In this document: piece after piece, positions 48,036-56,182 of the stretch | How positions within the stretch are numbered: the first letter of the stretch is position 1 | How the letters are laid out: each line of letters opens with the position of its first letter | Assembly: GCA_050011635.1 (NCBI GenBank) | Contig: JBEKIU010000001.1 | Span: 1-64,000 of the forward strand | DNA from: Bog-756 sp050011635 | GTDB taxonomy: Bacteria; Actinomycetota; Acidimicrobiia; Acidimicrobiales; RAAP-2 | Length of the DNA stretch: 64,000 nt | Reading direction: 5' to 3' | Translations under genes and position numbers: made by a program | Notes under the pieces: generated by a model | Databases searched by the model: none | The model's input: the letters and a program-made list of their open reading frames with translations, nothing else | Told to the model about the DNA's origin: nothing

Positions 48036-48308
48036 TCAGGAGGAGAAGAGCGGGATCAGGACGACCAGGATGACCAGGAAGACGATCATCACCGACAGAT
48101 CGAGGCCCACGCCGCCCACCCGCACCGGGGGGAGGAGGCGCCGGACCGGCCTCAGCACGGGCTCGCAGATGGCCGACAGCACGTTCTGGATCTTGCGGAC
48201 CGGTGAGTCGTAGGCCATGTGGCCGGCGGCGATCACCCAGCTCAGGATGGAATAGGCGAAGAGAACCAGGAGGAAGAGTTCGAGGATGATAACGATGATG
48301 GCGAACAC
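48036..48308 (-). CDS. yggT: YggT-family membrane protein
   Basis: 90 aa with two hydrophobic helices (FAIIVIILELFLLVLFAYSIL and LDLSVMIVFLVILVVLIPLF) around the family segment NVLSAICEPVLRPVRRLLPPVRVGGVGLDLS. The molecular role is unknown, but the family is regularly found between sepF and divIVA in actinobacterial and Gram-positive division clusters, as here. GTG start at 48308. Confidence 0.9.
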   Translation of the reverse strand: MFAIIVIILELFLLVLFAYSILSWVIAAGHMAYDSPVRKIQNVLSAICEPVLRPVRRLLPPVRVGGVGLDLSVMIVFLVILVVLIPLFSS

Positions 48309-48355
48309 GTCAGCTCACTCCCCCGGCGCCTTGGAACAGGGATGCAGGTCCTCGC

Positions 48356-48931
48356 TCAGGGATTCACCAGCCCGCGGTCGGCGAGTCGCTGTCGTTCTTC
48401 GTCGGAGACCTTCACATTCGAAGGTGTGAGGAGGAAGACCTCGTCGGCGACCCGCTCCATCCCCCCCGACAGCGCGTAGGTCACGCCGCTGCAGAAGTCG
48501 ATCATCCTCCGTTGCAGGTCGCGGTCTGCACTCTGCATGTTCACGATCACCGGCTGACTGTTCATGAGCCGATTGGCGATCTCCTGCGCGTCGGCAAACC
48601 GCCCGGGGGCCACGATGTGCACCCTGGCCCCGGATGCCTCCTGTGAGATGGGCCGGACCGACGAGGATCCCACGGTCGCTCGCGGCGCGACCCGCGCCGG
48701 CGCCGCCACCGCCGATCCACTGGTCTCGTCCGCGGTGAGCGTGCGGATCCGGGGGCTCGGGATTGCCGTGGTCGGCTCATCGAGGTCGTCGGCCACCGCC
48801 ACGGACCGCTGGCCCGCCCGTGCCACCGGCGCGGCCGACGACGCCCGGGGCTCGTAGTCGTCGAAGTCGTCGTAGTCGTCATCGACCAGACCCAGATAGG
48901 CCATCGTTTTTTTCATGAACGAAGCTGGCAT
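48356..48931 (-). CDS. sepF: cell division protein SepF
   Basis: Membrane anchor and bundler of FtsZ in bacteria without FtsA. The N-terminus ASFMKKTMAYLGLVDDDYDDFDDYE is the membrane-binding helix plus acidic linker. The C-terminal domain (about 110-191) shows IVAPGRFADAQEIANRLMNSQPVIVNMQ and DFCSGVTYALSGGMERVADEVFLLTP. AGGAGG lies 5 nt before the ATG at 48931 (191 aa). A run of seven A residues follows the second in-frame ATG at 48916 and is a possible slippage site. Confidence 0.95.
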   Translation of the reverse strand: MPASFMKKTMAYLGLVDDDYDDFDDYEPRASSAAPVARAGQRSVAVADDLDEPTTAIPSPRIRTLTADETSGSAVAAPARVAPRATVGSSSVRPISQEASGARVHIVAPGRFADAQEIANRLMNSQPVIVNMQSADRDLQRRMIDFCSGVTYALSGGMERVADEVFLLTPSNVKVSDEERQRLADRGLVNP

Positions 48932-49058
48932 CGTGTCCTCCTGCGCACAGCGTAGTGCCTGGCTTCGGGGACCGGTGGACCACCCGGGCATACACCGTGA
49001 GGTGGGATTCCTCCCATACGGACCCTCGATGCAGTCGAGCGCCTCCGTGCCGGTGCCA

Positions 49059-49778
49059 TCACCGCCGGCCGTCAGGAAGGGGCCGGTCACCGAAGAGCGC
49101 ACGGCCCAGCCTCACCATGGTCGAGCCCTCGGCCAGCGCCACCTCGAGGTCGTCGCTCATGCCCATGGACCGGACAGGCAGGTCCAGACGGTCGGCCAGA
49201 CCCGACACCAGGGCGAAACCCGGCCTCGACGCCTCCGGGGCCCCCGGCGGACCTACCGCCATCAAGCCGGCAACATCGAGGTCCTGGTCACGCAAGGCCG
49301 CCACCAACCCGGGGACCTGGTCGGGCGGGCACCCGCCCCGCCCCGGCAACCCGGCCACGTCCACCTGGACCAGCACCGTCGCTCCGGGGAGGCGTCCGGC
49401 GATGGTCCGTCCCTCTTCGACCCGGGACACGGTTTGCCACCAGCTCACCCACGGGACCAGACGGGGAACCTTGTTCCGTTGCACGGCCCCCAGGAAGTGC
49501 CACACCGGCACCGGTTGCCCATCGACGCGGACCGGTCCCTCACCGGCTCCGTCTGCCACCGCCCCTGCCTTGGCCACCAGCTCGTCGGCGTAGTTCTCCC
49601 CGACGTCAGTGAGCCCGGCGGCCAAGGCGGCCACCACCGCATCGACACCGAACCCCTTGGTCACGGCCACGATGCGCACGGCGCCGGGATCGGCGGAGGC
49701 CGAACGGATGCGGTCGCGCACCGCCTCGAGGCGCTCGGCGAACCCGGCGCCGGTGGGCCGGCCGTCCCGTCCGCTCAC
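49059..49778 (-). CDS. yggS: YggS/PLPBP-family pyridoxal-phosphate homeostasis protein
   Basis: 239 aa alanine-racemase-like TIM barrel without racemase activity; it buffers PLP. The PLP lysine is in RIVAVTKGFG, the phosphate-contact region reads MGMSDDLEVALAEGSTMVRLGRALFG, and WHFLGAVQRNKV matches the family HFIG-LQ-NK segment. It overlaps pgeF by 4 bp. Location next to ftsZ and sepF is typical. Confidence 0.95.
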   Translation of the reverse strand: MSGRDGRPTGAGFAERLEAVRDRIRSASADPGAVRIVAVTKGFGVDAVVAALAAGLTDVGENYADELVAKAGAVADGAGEGPVRVDGQPVPVWHFLGAVQRNKVPRLVPWVSWWQTVSRVEEGRTIAGRLPGATVLVQVDVAGLPGRGGCPPDQVPGLVAALRDQDLDVAGLMAVGPPGAPEASRPGFALVSGLADRLDLPVRSMGMSDDLEVALAEGSTMVRLGRALFGDRPLPDGRR

Positions 49779-50434
49779 CCGGGGCCGGGCGCGGGGTCCG
49801 ACCAGACGACGAGGGCTTGGCGCCCACCATCTCCCCGCGCCCGATGGGAGAAATAGCCGCCTTCACATGCAGTGCAGGCATCGATGCCGACGACCTCTGC
49901 CGCCCCGCTGGCAGCCAGAGCGGCCGAGACCGCGGCGGGTACGTCGAGGGCCGGCCGGCCCGCCGCCGTGAGACCGCGGACGCCGTCGCCACGGACGGCA
50001 GCCACACCGGCCAGGTCGTCTTCGGAGAACTCATAACAGCGGGCATGGATGCAGGGGCCGAGCGCACCGACGACACGGGTGGCGCCCATCGTTCTCATGG
50101 CGCCCACCGCCCCCTCCACCACATCACCGGCCAGTCCTCGCCAGCCGGCATGGACGACTCCGAAGACACCCTCACTGCTCCCGAGGGCGATCGAGGCGCA
50201 GTCGGCCGTGAGCACGACCAGAGCGCACTCGGGGGAGTCCGATACCAGGGCGTCGCCGGGTCCGGCGAACACGGCGGTCACGCCGGGTGGCCCGACACCG
50301 CCGGCTGCCGGCGACCGCGGGTGGGCGGCGACCACACGGGTACCGTGGACCTGGTCCAGCCAGTGGACCTCGCTGACCGACGCCCCGCCTCGGCTGGATC
50401 CGGTGGCTCGGGCCACCAACCGTTCGAGCTCCAC
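49775..50434 (-). CDS. pgeF: PgeF/YfiH-family purine-nucleoside/laccase-domain protein, start uncertain
   Basis: Multicopper-like fold that hydrolyses aberrant peptidoglycan (PgeF) or deaminates/phosphorolyses purine nucleosides in some homologues. The metal site is intact: QVHGTRVV, LTADCASI and VVHAGWRGLAG. The annotated GTG at 50434 gives 219 aa, but homology seems to continue upstream (an AAWTGSSSGDLRP-like segment) to about 50540. No ATG, GTG or TTG is in frame there. A non-standard CTG or a frameshift at the ftsZ junction is possible. Confidence 0.85.
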   Translation of the reverse strand: MELERLVARATGSSRGGASVSEVHWLDQVHGTRVVAAHPRSPAAGGVGPPGVTAVFAGPGDALVSDSPECALVVLTADCASIALGSSEGVFGVVHAGWRGLAGDVVEGAVGAMRTMGATRVVGALGPCIHARCYEFSEDDLAGVAAVRGDGVRGLTAAGRPALDVPAAVSAALAASGAAEVVGIDACTACEGGYFSHRARGDGGRQALVVWSDPAPGPG

Positions 50435-50538
50435 CGCCTGGCCGGCCGACTGCCCTGTCGGCCGCAGATCGCCCGAGGACGATCCGGTCCATGCGGCCCG
50501 GACAGGCCCGACGATCGGTATCGGGACGACGGGCAGAG

Positions 50539-51660
50539 TCAGCGGAGGAACGACGGCACGTCGAAGTCGTCGTCGCCCAGGTCGAGCTCCTCGTCCGTCG
50601 GTGTGGCGAAGATGTCCTCATGGGCCGAGTCCGAGCCCAGCACCCGGCTGCGGGTCTCCTCCCGGCCGGTGGCCTCGGCATTGCCGGCGCCACCTCGAGT
50701 CTGCGCCTCCCAGCGCTCGAACCCGGCGGCGATGACGGTGACCCTGACCTCCTCGCCCATGGCCTCGTCGATCACACTGCCGAAGATGATGTTGGCATCG
50801 GGATGGGCCACTCCGTGGATGATCTCTGCTGCCTCATTGACCTCGAACAGGCCCAGGTCCGGACCCCCGGCGATGTTGAGCAGGATGCCCCGGGCGCCCT
50901 CGATGGACGCCTCGAGCAGCGGGCTGGTGATTGCCGCCCGGGCGGCGTTGACCGCTCGTCCCTCGCCGGTGGCAGATCCGATGCCCATGATGGCCGTGCC
51001 GGCGTTGCTCATGATCATCTTGACGTCGGCGAAGTCGGTGTTGATGAGACCGGGAACCGTGATCAGGCTGGTGATCCCCAGCACACCCTGCATCAGCACC
51101 TCGTCGGCCATCTTGAAGGCGTCGACCATCGACGTCTTCTCGTTGGACACCGTGAGCAGCCGGTCGTTGGGGATGATGATCAGCGTGTCGACCTTCTCCT
51201 TCAGGTTCTGGATGCCCTGCTCGGCCTGGACCGAGCGGCGGCGACCCTCGAAGGTGAACGGACGGGTGACCACACCGATGGTCAGCGCACCCAGGCCCTT
51301 GGCGATCTCCGCCACCACCGGCGCGGCCCCGGTGCCGGTCCCACCGCCCTTGCCGGCCGTGATGAAGACCATGTCGGCGCCCTTGAGGGCCTCCTCGATC
51401 TCCGACCGGTGCTCCTCGGCGGCCAGACGGCCCACCTCGGGATCGCTTCCGGCGCCGAGACCCCGGGTCAATTGGCGCCCGATGTCCAGCTTCAGATCGG
51501 CGTCGCTCATCAACAGGGCCTGGGCATCGGTGTTGGTGGCGATGAATTCGACCCCCCGCAATCCGGCCTCGATCATGCGGTTGACGGCATTGACACCACC
51601 TCCGCCCACGCCCACCACTTTGATGACGGCAAAATAGTTGTTCTGTGCCGGAACGGTCAT
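50539..51660 (-). CDS. ftsZ: cell division GTPase FtsZ
   Basis: Tubulin-like GTPase forming the Z ring, 373 aa. The signature loop GGGTGTG is at residues 105-111, the T7 synergy loop reads GLINTDFADVKMIM, and the C-terminal conserved peptide is DDDFDVPSFLR, which binds SepF. The linker is short (about 50 residues). AAGGG precedes the ATG by 5 nt. It has its own promoter, so expression can be uncoupled from upstream dcw genes. Confidence 0.98.
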   Translation of the reverse strand: MTVPAQNNYFAVIKVVGVGGGGVNAVNRMIEAGLRGVEFIATNTDAQALLMSDADLKLDIGRQLTRGLGAGSDPEVGRLAAEEHRSEIEEALKGADMVFITAGKGGGTGTGAAPVVAEIAKGLGALTIGVVTRPFTFEGRRRSVQAEQGIQNLKEKVDTLIIIPNDRLLTVSNEKTSMVDAFKMADEVLMQGVLGITSLITVPGLINTDFADVKMIMSNAGTAIMGIGSATGEGRAVNAARAAITSPLLEASIEGARGILLNIAGGPDLGLFEVNEAAEIIHGVAHPDANIIFGSVIDEAMGEEVRVTVIAAGFERWEAQTRGGAGNAEATGREETRSRVLGSDSAHEDIFATPTDEELDLGDDDFDVPSFLR

Positions 51661-51717
51661 GTAATCCCTTACCCTCGACCAAAGGTTGAAACCGTTCCAA
51701 CCGGCGAGTTGGTGACC

Positions 51718-51746
51718 ACGATACGGTCAGCGCAGTACCTGGTCAA
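51718..51746 (-). promoter_or_regulatory. ftsZ promoter TTGACC-N17-TATCGT
   Basis: The -35 TTGACC (51746-51741) and -10 TATCGT (51723-51718) are separated by exactly 17 bp, the best -35/-10 pair in the window. Transcription would start near 51711, leaving about a 50-nt leader that holds an imperfect palindrome TTGGAACGGTTTCAA. Confidence 0.7.
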
Positions 51747-51803
51747 GCACGGGGGACACACGGAGGACACCTCGGCCCGCGGCATCGACCCAGGTGACGG
51801 CGA

Positions 51804-52610
51804 TCAACCGGTCACCGTCGGGGACTGGGGAACGGTCACATCGATGGTGGTCGCGCCGTGCAGGGAGCCGTGGGCGATGACCGCGGCCACGTCTTCGTAC
51901 TTGGCCTCCATGTCGGTGTCGGTCCCGAGCAGAACGGTAATTCCAGAGTTGAGGCCCAGGCTCACCGTCGCGTTCGCCGCCTCGGTCACCGACACCACCT
52001 GGGCGGAGAATGCGAGCGGCAGCGTCCTGCACACGATCAGGCCGAACGAGCCGGCGGGGCCCAGGGTGCCGCCCACCTTGGCCGGGTGCGCCGCCCCTGT
52101 GGTGGTGGCCGCGGCCAGCACGACCAGGCCCGGTGGCTGGGCGGCCAGTACCTCGAGCGTCCGGCCGTGGGCGTCCAGCACCGACCACGACGCGCCGGGA
52201 CCGGCCATGACCACCTTCGGCACCCGTTCCGTGACCGAGATGGTCACCCCGTCGGGCCAGTGGCGGTGCACCTGGGCGGTGGCGATGAAGGGAAGGCTCT
52301 CCACCCGCTCGGCCACCGCACCGGGGTCCACGCTGATCAGCGGCGGTTGATGATCGAGGCCGGCGGCGGCCACGATGGCCGCGTCGGTCGTGTGGGGGTG
52401 GATGCCGGACACCGAGACGACCCTGGCACCGAACAGTGGGGTGTGCAGAAGGCCCACAGCCCCTGTGACCAGCACGAGCACCGCGATCGCGCCCGTGATC
52501 CACCGGAGGCGGCGCCGCCCCTGGCTCCGCTGGATGGCCACCCGTCGTTGCCGGATGCGGGGGTCGATGACCGGGCGTTCGTCCACGGTCGGCGCATCGG
52601 GCGGGTTCAT
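51804..52610 (-). CDS. ftsQ: cell division protein FtsQ
   Basis: Divisome scaffold of 268 aa. A basic cytoplasmic start (about 1-38), one membrane helix (WITGAIAVLVLVTGAVGLL) and an extracytoplasmic POTRA domain starting at ARVVSVSGIHPHTTDAAI are seen, followed by the beta domain (SWSVLDAHGRTLEV). The ATG at 52610 overlaps the murB stop by 4 bp. It ends 143 bp before ftsZ, and the ftsZ promoter lies in that gap. Confidence 0.92.
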   Translation of the reverse strand: MNPPDAPTVDERPVIDPRIRQRRVAIQRSQGRRRLRWITGAIAVLVLVTGAVGLLHTPLFGARVVSVSGIHPHTTDAAIVAAAGLDHQPPLISVDPGAVAERVESLPFIATAQVHRHWPDGVTISVTERVPKVVMAGPGASWSVLDAHGRTLEVLAAQPPGLVVLAAATTTGAAHPAKVGGTLGPAGSFGLIVCRTLPLAFSAQVVSVTEAANATVSLGLNSGITVLLGTDTDMEAKYEDVAAVIAHGSLHGATTIDVTVPQSPTVTG

Positions 52611-53611
52611 CGGGCGCCGTCCCCGGCCCCGGCCCCGTGGGTCCCGGTCTCGTCGGCGTCGACCCCGTCGGACTCGGTCCCGTCGGCCCCGGCCCCCGTC
52701 CCGCTGAACCCGACCAGCCGCACCTCGGTCCGCAGGGTCACGCCGGTCGCACCGGCCACCACCGACCGTACATGGTCGACGAGCCGGAATACGTCGTCCG
52801 CCGATCCTCCGGGGTCCGCCTGGATGAAGTTGGCGTGCCGGGGCGAGACCTCCGCCGTTCCCAACCGGAAGCCTTTGAGCCCGCACGACTCGATGATCCG
52901 GCCGGCCGAATCCCCCGGTGGGTTCGTGAACACCGACCCGGCGTTGCTCCCCCCGGGCTGGTTGGCCCGGCGCCACCGGACGATCTCCTCGATGGTGGCC
53001 CTGCCCTCGGCCGGATCTCCGGGCTCGAGCCGGTGGACGCCGGAGACGACGACGTCGGTGGGCCTGAGGTCGGAGTGCCGGTAGCCGAACCCGAGTCGTT
53101 CGGCTGACGCCTCGTGTACCTCGCCCGAGCACAGGTCCACCCACCGGTAGCCGGTCAGTGTGGCCGCGGTATCCGAGCCATGGCCCCCGGCGTTCATCCG
53201 GATGGCGCCACCGACCGAGCCGGGCACCCCGACCGCCCATTCCAGACCGTGCAACCCGGCCGCCGCGGTGCGCCGGGCCAACACCGGAAGGCTGAGGCCG
53301 GCCCCCGCCGTGACCGTGGCGCCGTCGACGGACAGGGAGTCGAACCCAGCCCCGAGGGAGACGACCAGGCCGTCGAAGCCCCGGTCGGCCACCAACAGGT
53401 TGGATCCCTTGCCCATCACCAGCACAGGGGCCCGCAGACCCCTGAGGGCGTGGCCCACCTCGACCAGCTGCGCCTCGTCTCGGGGTGCGATGAACAGAGC
53501 CGCCGTCCCACCCACCCGGTACGTGGTCAGGGCACCGAGGGGGTGGTCGTGGTGCACGGCGGGTCCGAGAGCCAGTCCGAGGGCGGCCAGGTCGTCGGTC
53601 GGAGCCGTCAT
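52607..53611 (-). CDS. murB: UDP-N-acetylenolpyruvoylglucosamine reductase
   Basis: FAD enzyme that makes UDP-MurNAc. FAD-binding segments are TTYRVGGTAALFIAP and VLVMGKGSNLLVAD. GVPGSVGGAIRMNAGGHG and the catalytic Ser/Glu region (GSNAGSVFTNPPGDSAG, ESCGLKGFRLG) are present, which fits a type I/II-like enzyme. The C-terminal 30 residues are a Gly/Asp/Thr tail of no known function. 334 aa from ATG 53611. Confidence 0.94.
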   Translation of the reverse strand: MTAPTDDLAALGLALGPAVHHDHPLGALTTYRVGGTAALFIAPRDEAQLVEVGHALRGLRAPVLVMGKGSNLLVADRGFDGLVVSLGAGFDSLSVDGATVTAGAGLSLPVLARRTAAAGLHGLEWAVGVPGSVGGAIRMNAGGHGSDTAATLTGYRWVDLCSGEVHEASAERLGFGYRHSDLRPTDVVVSGVHRLEPGDPAEGRATIEEIVRWRRANQPGGSNAGSVFTNPPGDSAGRIIESCGLKGFRLGTAEVSPRHANFIQADPGGSADDVFRLVDHVRSVVAGATGVTLRTEVRLVGFSGTGAGADGTESDGVDADETGTHGAGAGDGAR

Positions 53612-53618
53612 CAGGCGC

Positions 53619-55016
53619 TCACCACCTCGGGTCGGCCATGAGCTCGTCGGGGAGCGAGGTGAGATCACCGGCGCCCAGCGTGCAGCACAGGTCGCCGGCT
53701 TCGAGGAGCTCGCCCACCGTGCGCCGCAGCTCCGAGCGACCCGGTGCGTAGAACACCGGCATGGCGGGAAGCGAGCGCCGGACGGCCTCGGCCACCAGGC
53801 GGCCCGAGACCCCTGGCACCGGGGCCTCGCCCGCCCCGTAGACATCGGTGACCACGACCAGGTCGGCGTCGCCGAACGCCTGCCCGAACTCGGTCCCGAG
53901 CTCGACCGTGCGGCTGTAGCGGTGGGGTTGGAACACGGCGACGATCCGGCGCCAGTCGCCGTTGCGCGCCGCACCCAGCGCAGCGCGCACCTCGCTGGGA
54001 AGGTGCGCATAGTCGTCGACGAAGGTCACCCCGTTCACCGCACCCCTGAATTCGAACCGGCGGGCCACCCCGGCGAACCGGGACAGGGCTCGGGCCGCGG
54101 CGGCGAACGGGACCCCGGCCCCGAGGGCGGCCACCGTGGCCACCGCGGCGTTGCGTGCGTTGTGGACGCCGGGCACGGGCACGGCCAGTCGGCCCAGCCC
54201 GACCCCGTCCGGACCGACCAGTGAAAAGGAGATCGAGCTGCGGGCCAGCTGGAGATCCACGATCCGGAAGGTGCACTCGGGCGCGAGACCGACCACCGCT
54301 GCGCCACTGTCCCTCCCGATCCCGGCGGCGACCGGATCGTCGCCTCCCACCACCCGCCGGACGCGGGCACGGGCCACGAACTCCTCGAACGCCGACCGCA
54401 TGGCCCCGAACGATCCCCAGTGGTCGAGGTGGTCCGCCTCGACATTGGTGACGACGGCCACCTCCGGCTCGAGCGACAGGAACGAGCCGTCGCTCTCGTC
54501 GGCCTCGACCACCAGCCACTCGCCGTGGTCCCAGACCGCGTTGGTGCCGATCTCATTGACGTCGCCGCCGATGAGGAACGAGGGCCTGGACCCACCTTCG
54601 ACGAGCTGGAGGGCCAGCATCGATGCGGTCGTGGTCTTCCCGTGGGTCCCGGCCACCGCGATGCAGCGCTTCAGCGAGGCGATGGACGCCAGTGCTTGGG
54701 CGCGGGCCAGCACGGTGATCCCGCGGCGCCTGGCCTCTGCGACCTCCGGGTTGTCCTCGGGGACGGCCGAGGACACGGTGACCACGTCAGCCGGACCCAC
54801 GTTGGCTGCGGCGTGGCCGATGGCCACCGGGATCCCGGCCCCGCGCAGCCGTTCGGTGACAGCCGACGCCTTGAGGTCGCTGCCGGTCACGGTGTGGCCC
54901 ATGGCGTGCAGGGCGGTGGCGATGGCGCTCATCCCGGCTCCACCGATCCCGACCACGTGGACCGTGAGTGGGTGGCCGGGAGCACCGAACGGCCCCGTTC
55001 CCGGGGGGGCGGTCAT
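53619..55016 (-). CDS. murC: UDP-N-acetylmuramate-L-alanine ligase
   Basis: Adds L-Ala to UDP-MurNAc. The N-terminal Rossmann domain starts VHVVGIGGAGMSAIA, the ATP loop is AGTHGKTTTASM, and HNARNAAVA and the C-terminal FVDDYAHLPSEVRAAL (usually DDYGHHP) are MurC marks. 465 aa from ATG 55016, which overlaps murG by 4 bp. In the C-terminal motif Ala-His-Leu replaces the common Gly-His-His, as in some actinobacteria. Confidence 0.95.
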   Translation of the reverse strand: MTAPPGTGPFGAPGHPLTVHVVGIGGAGMSAIATALHAMGHTVTGSDLKASAVTERLRGAGIPVAIGHAAANVGPADVVTVSSAVPEDNPEVAEARRRGITVLARAQALASIASLKRCIAVAGTHGKTTTASMLALQLVEGGSRPSFLIGGDVNEIGTNAVWDHGEWLVVEADESDGSFLSLEPEVAVVTNVEADHLDHWGSFGAMRSAFEEFVARARVRRVVGGDDPVAAGIGRDSGAAVVGLAPECTFRIVDLQLARSSISFSLVGPDGVGLGRLAVPVPGVHNARNAAVATVAALGAGVPFAAAARALSRFAGVARRFEFRGAVNGVTFVDDYAHLPSEVRAALGAARNGDWRRIVAVFQPHRYSRTVELGTEFGQAFGDADLVVVTDVYGAGEAPVPGVSGRLVAEAVRRSLPAMPVFYAPGRSELRRTVGELLEAGDLCCTLGAGDLTSLPDELMADPRW

Positions 55017-56182
55017 GCCGACCTCCGGGCCGGCTCCGGCCTGGCGTTCGCCTCGACCAGCCCGGCACCGGCTGCGGCGGCGTCGGGGCGGCCCATCGAC
55101 CTGGCCGCCCTCCCCATGGCCTCGAGACCGGGCGGGTCGTCGAGGAGGCGGTCGATCGACTCGGCCAGCGTCGCCGCTTCGCACTCCGGATCGGGCAGGA
55201 GCAGAGCAGCCCCGACCCGTTGGAGGACACGGGCGTTGGCAGTCTGGTGGTCGCCCGGCGCACCGGGGAGCGGGACCAGGATGGAAGGCACGCCCGCCAC
55301 CGCCAGCTCGGCGACGGTCATCGCGCCGGCCCTGCACACGACCAGGTCCGATGCCCGGTACACCAGATCCATCCGATCTTCGAAGGGCACGCTGACCACG
55401 CTGAGGCCCGGGCCCTTGCCCGTCCCACCGCCGCCGGAGTCCCCACCGGTCGGGGGACACCGGTCCCAGTCCCGCCGGCCCACGATGTGAAAGATCGACC
55501 GGTCGGTACGGTCCTTCCAGCGTTCGACCAGGCCGGCCGCGGCGTCGTTGAGGCGGCGGGCCCCGAGCGAGCCGCCGAACACCGCCACGGTGGGGCGGTC
55601 CGCCGGCAGACCCAGCGACCGCCTCGCCTGCCGCCGGGCGTCGGGCCCGCGGTCCACATCGGCGATCGCCGGACGTACCGGGGTGCCGGTGACGACCGAA
55701 CGCGGCAGCGGACTCCCCGGCCATCCGACCGCGCTGGCGCGGGCGAAGCGCCCGAACAGCCGGTTCGCCGCCCCCGGCACCGCGTCGACGTTGACCAGCA
55801 CCAGTGGGACGCCGAGCAGCACCGCGGCCGACGAGGCGGGCAGGCTGGCGTAGCCCCCGACGGAGACCACCACCCGGGGACGGGCCCGAACCACCAGGGC
55901 GAAGGCTCGCACCGTGGCGACCAGCAGACCGCTGACGGCCCCGAGGTTGCGCCAGATGTCCACAGCCCGACGGCCACGGGCGATACCCCGGCCCGGCAAC
56001 AGCGTGAAGGGGAACCCGCGCCCTTCCAGGGTCACCCGGTCCTGGCCCCGCCTCGATCCCACGAACTCGATGCTGTCGCGACCGTGCCCGGCATCGACCA
56101 GGGCTTCAGCGATGGCCAGTGCGGGCTGGAGGTGGCCTGCCGTTCCACCACCCGCGACCAGCGCATAGCGCCCCTCGCTCAC
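55013..56182 (-). CDS. murG: lipid II synthase MurG
   Basis: Membrane-associated GT-B glycosyltransferase joining GlcNAc to lipid I. The glycine-rich loop is VAGGGTAGHLQPALAIAEAL. The second nucleotide-sugar site includes VFGGSLGARRLNDA, VVCRAGAMTVAELAVAGVPSILVPLP and DHQTANARVL. The GTG at 56182 overlaps the ftsW stop (GTGA) and gives 389 aa; TTG at 56203 is an alternative. It has a Gly/Pro-rich insertion (GGDSGGGGTGKG) between strands. Confidence 0.95.
   Translation of the reverse strand: MSEGRYALVAGGGTAGHLQPALAIAEALVDAGHGRDSIEFVGSRRGQDRVTLEGRGFPFTLLPGRGIARGRRAVDIWRNLGAVSGLLVATVRAFALVVRARPRVVVSVGGYASLPASSAAVLLGVPLVLVNVDAVPGAANRLFGRFARASAVGWPGSPLPRSVVTGTPVRPAIADVDRGPDARRQARRSLGLPADRPTVAVFGGSLGARRLNDAAAGLVERWKDRTDRSIFHIVGRRDWDRCPPTGGDSGGGGTGKGPGLSVVSVPFEDRMDLVYRASDLVVCRAGAMTVAELAVAGVPSILVPLPGAPGDHQTANARVLQRVGAALLLPDPECEAATLAESIDRLLDDPPGLEAMGRAARSMGRPDAAAAGAGLVEANARPEPARRSA

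Noticed and set aside
50543..51803. Possible ftsA near ftsZ
   Set aside because: No actin-fold protein is encoded next to ftsZ. SepF and DivIVA are present instead, as in actinobacteria.
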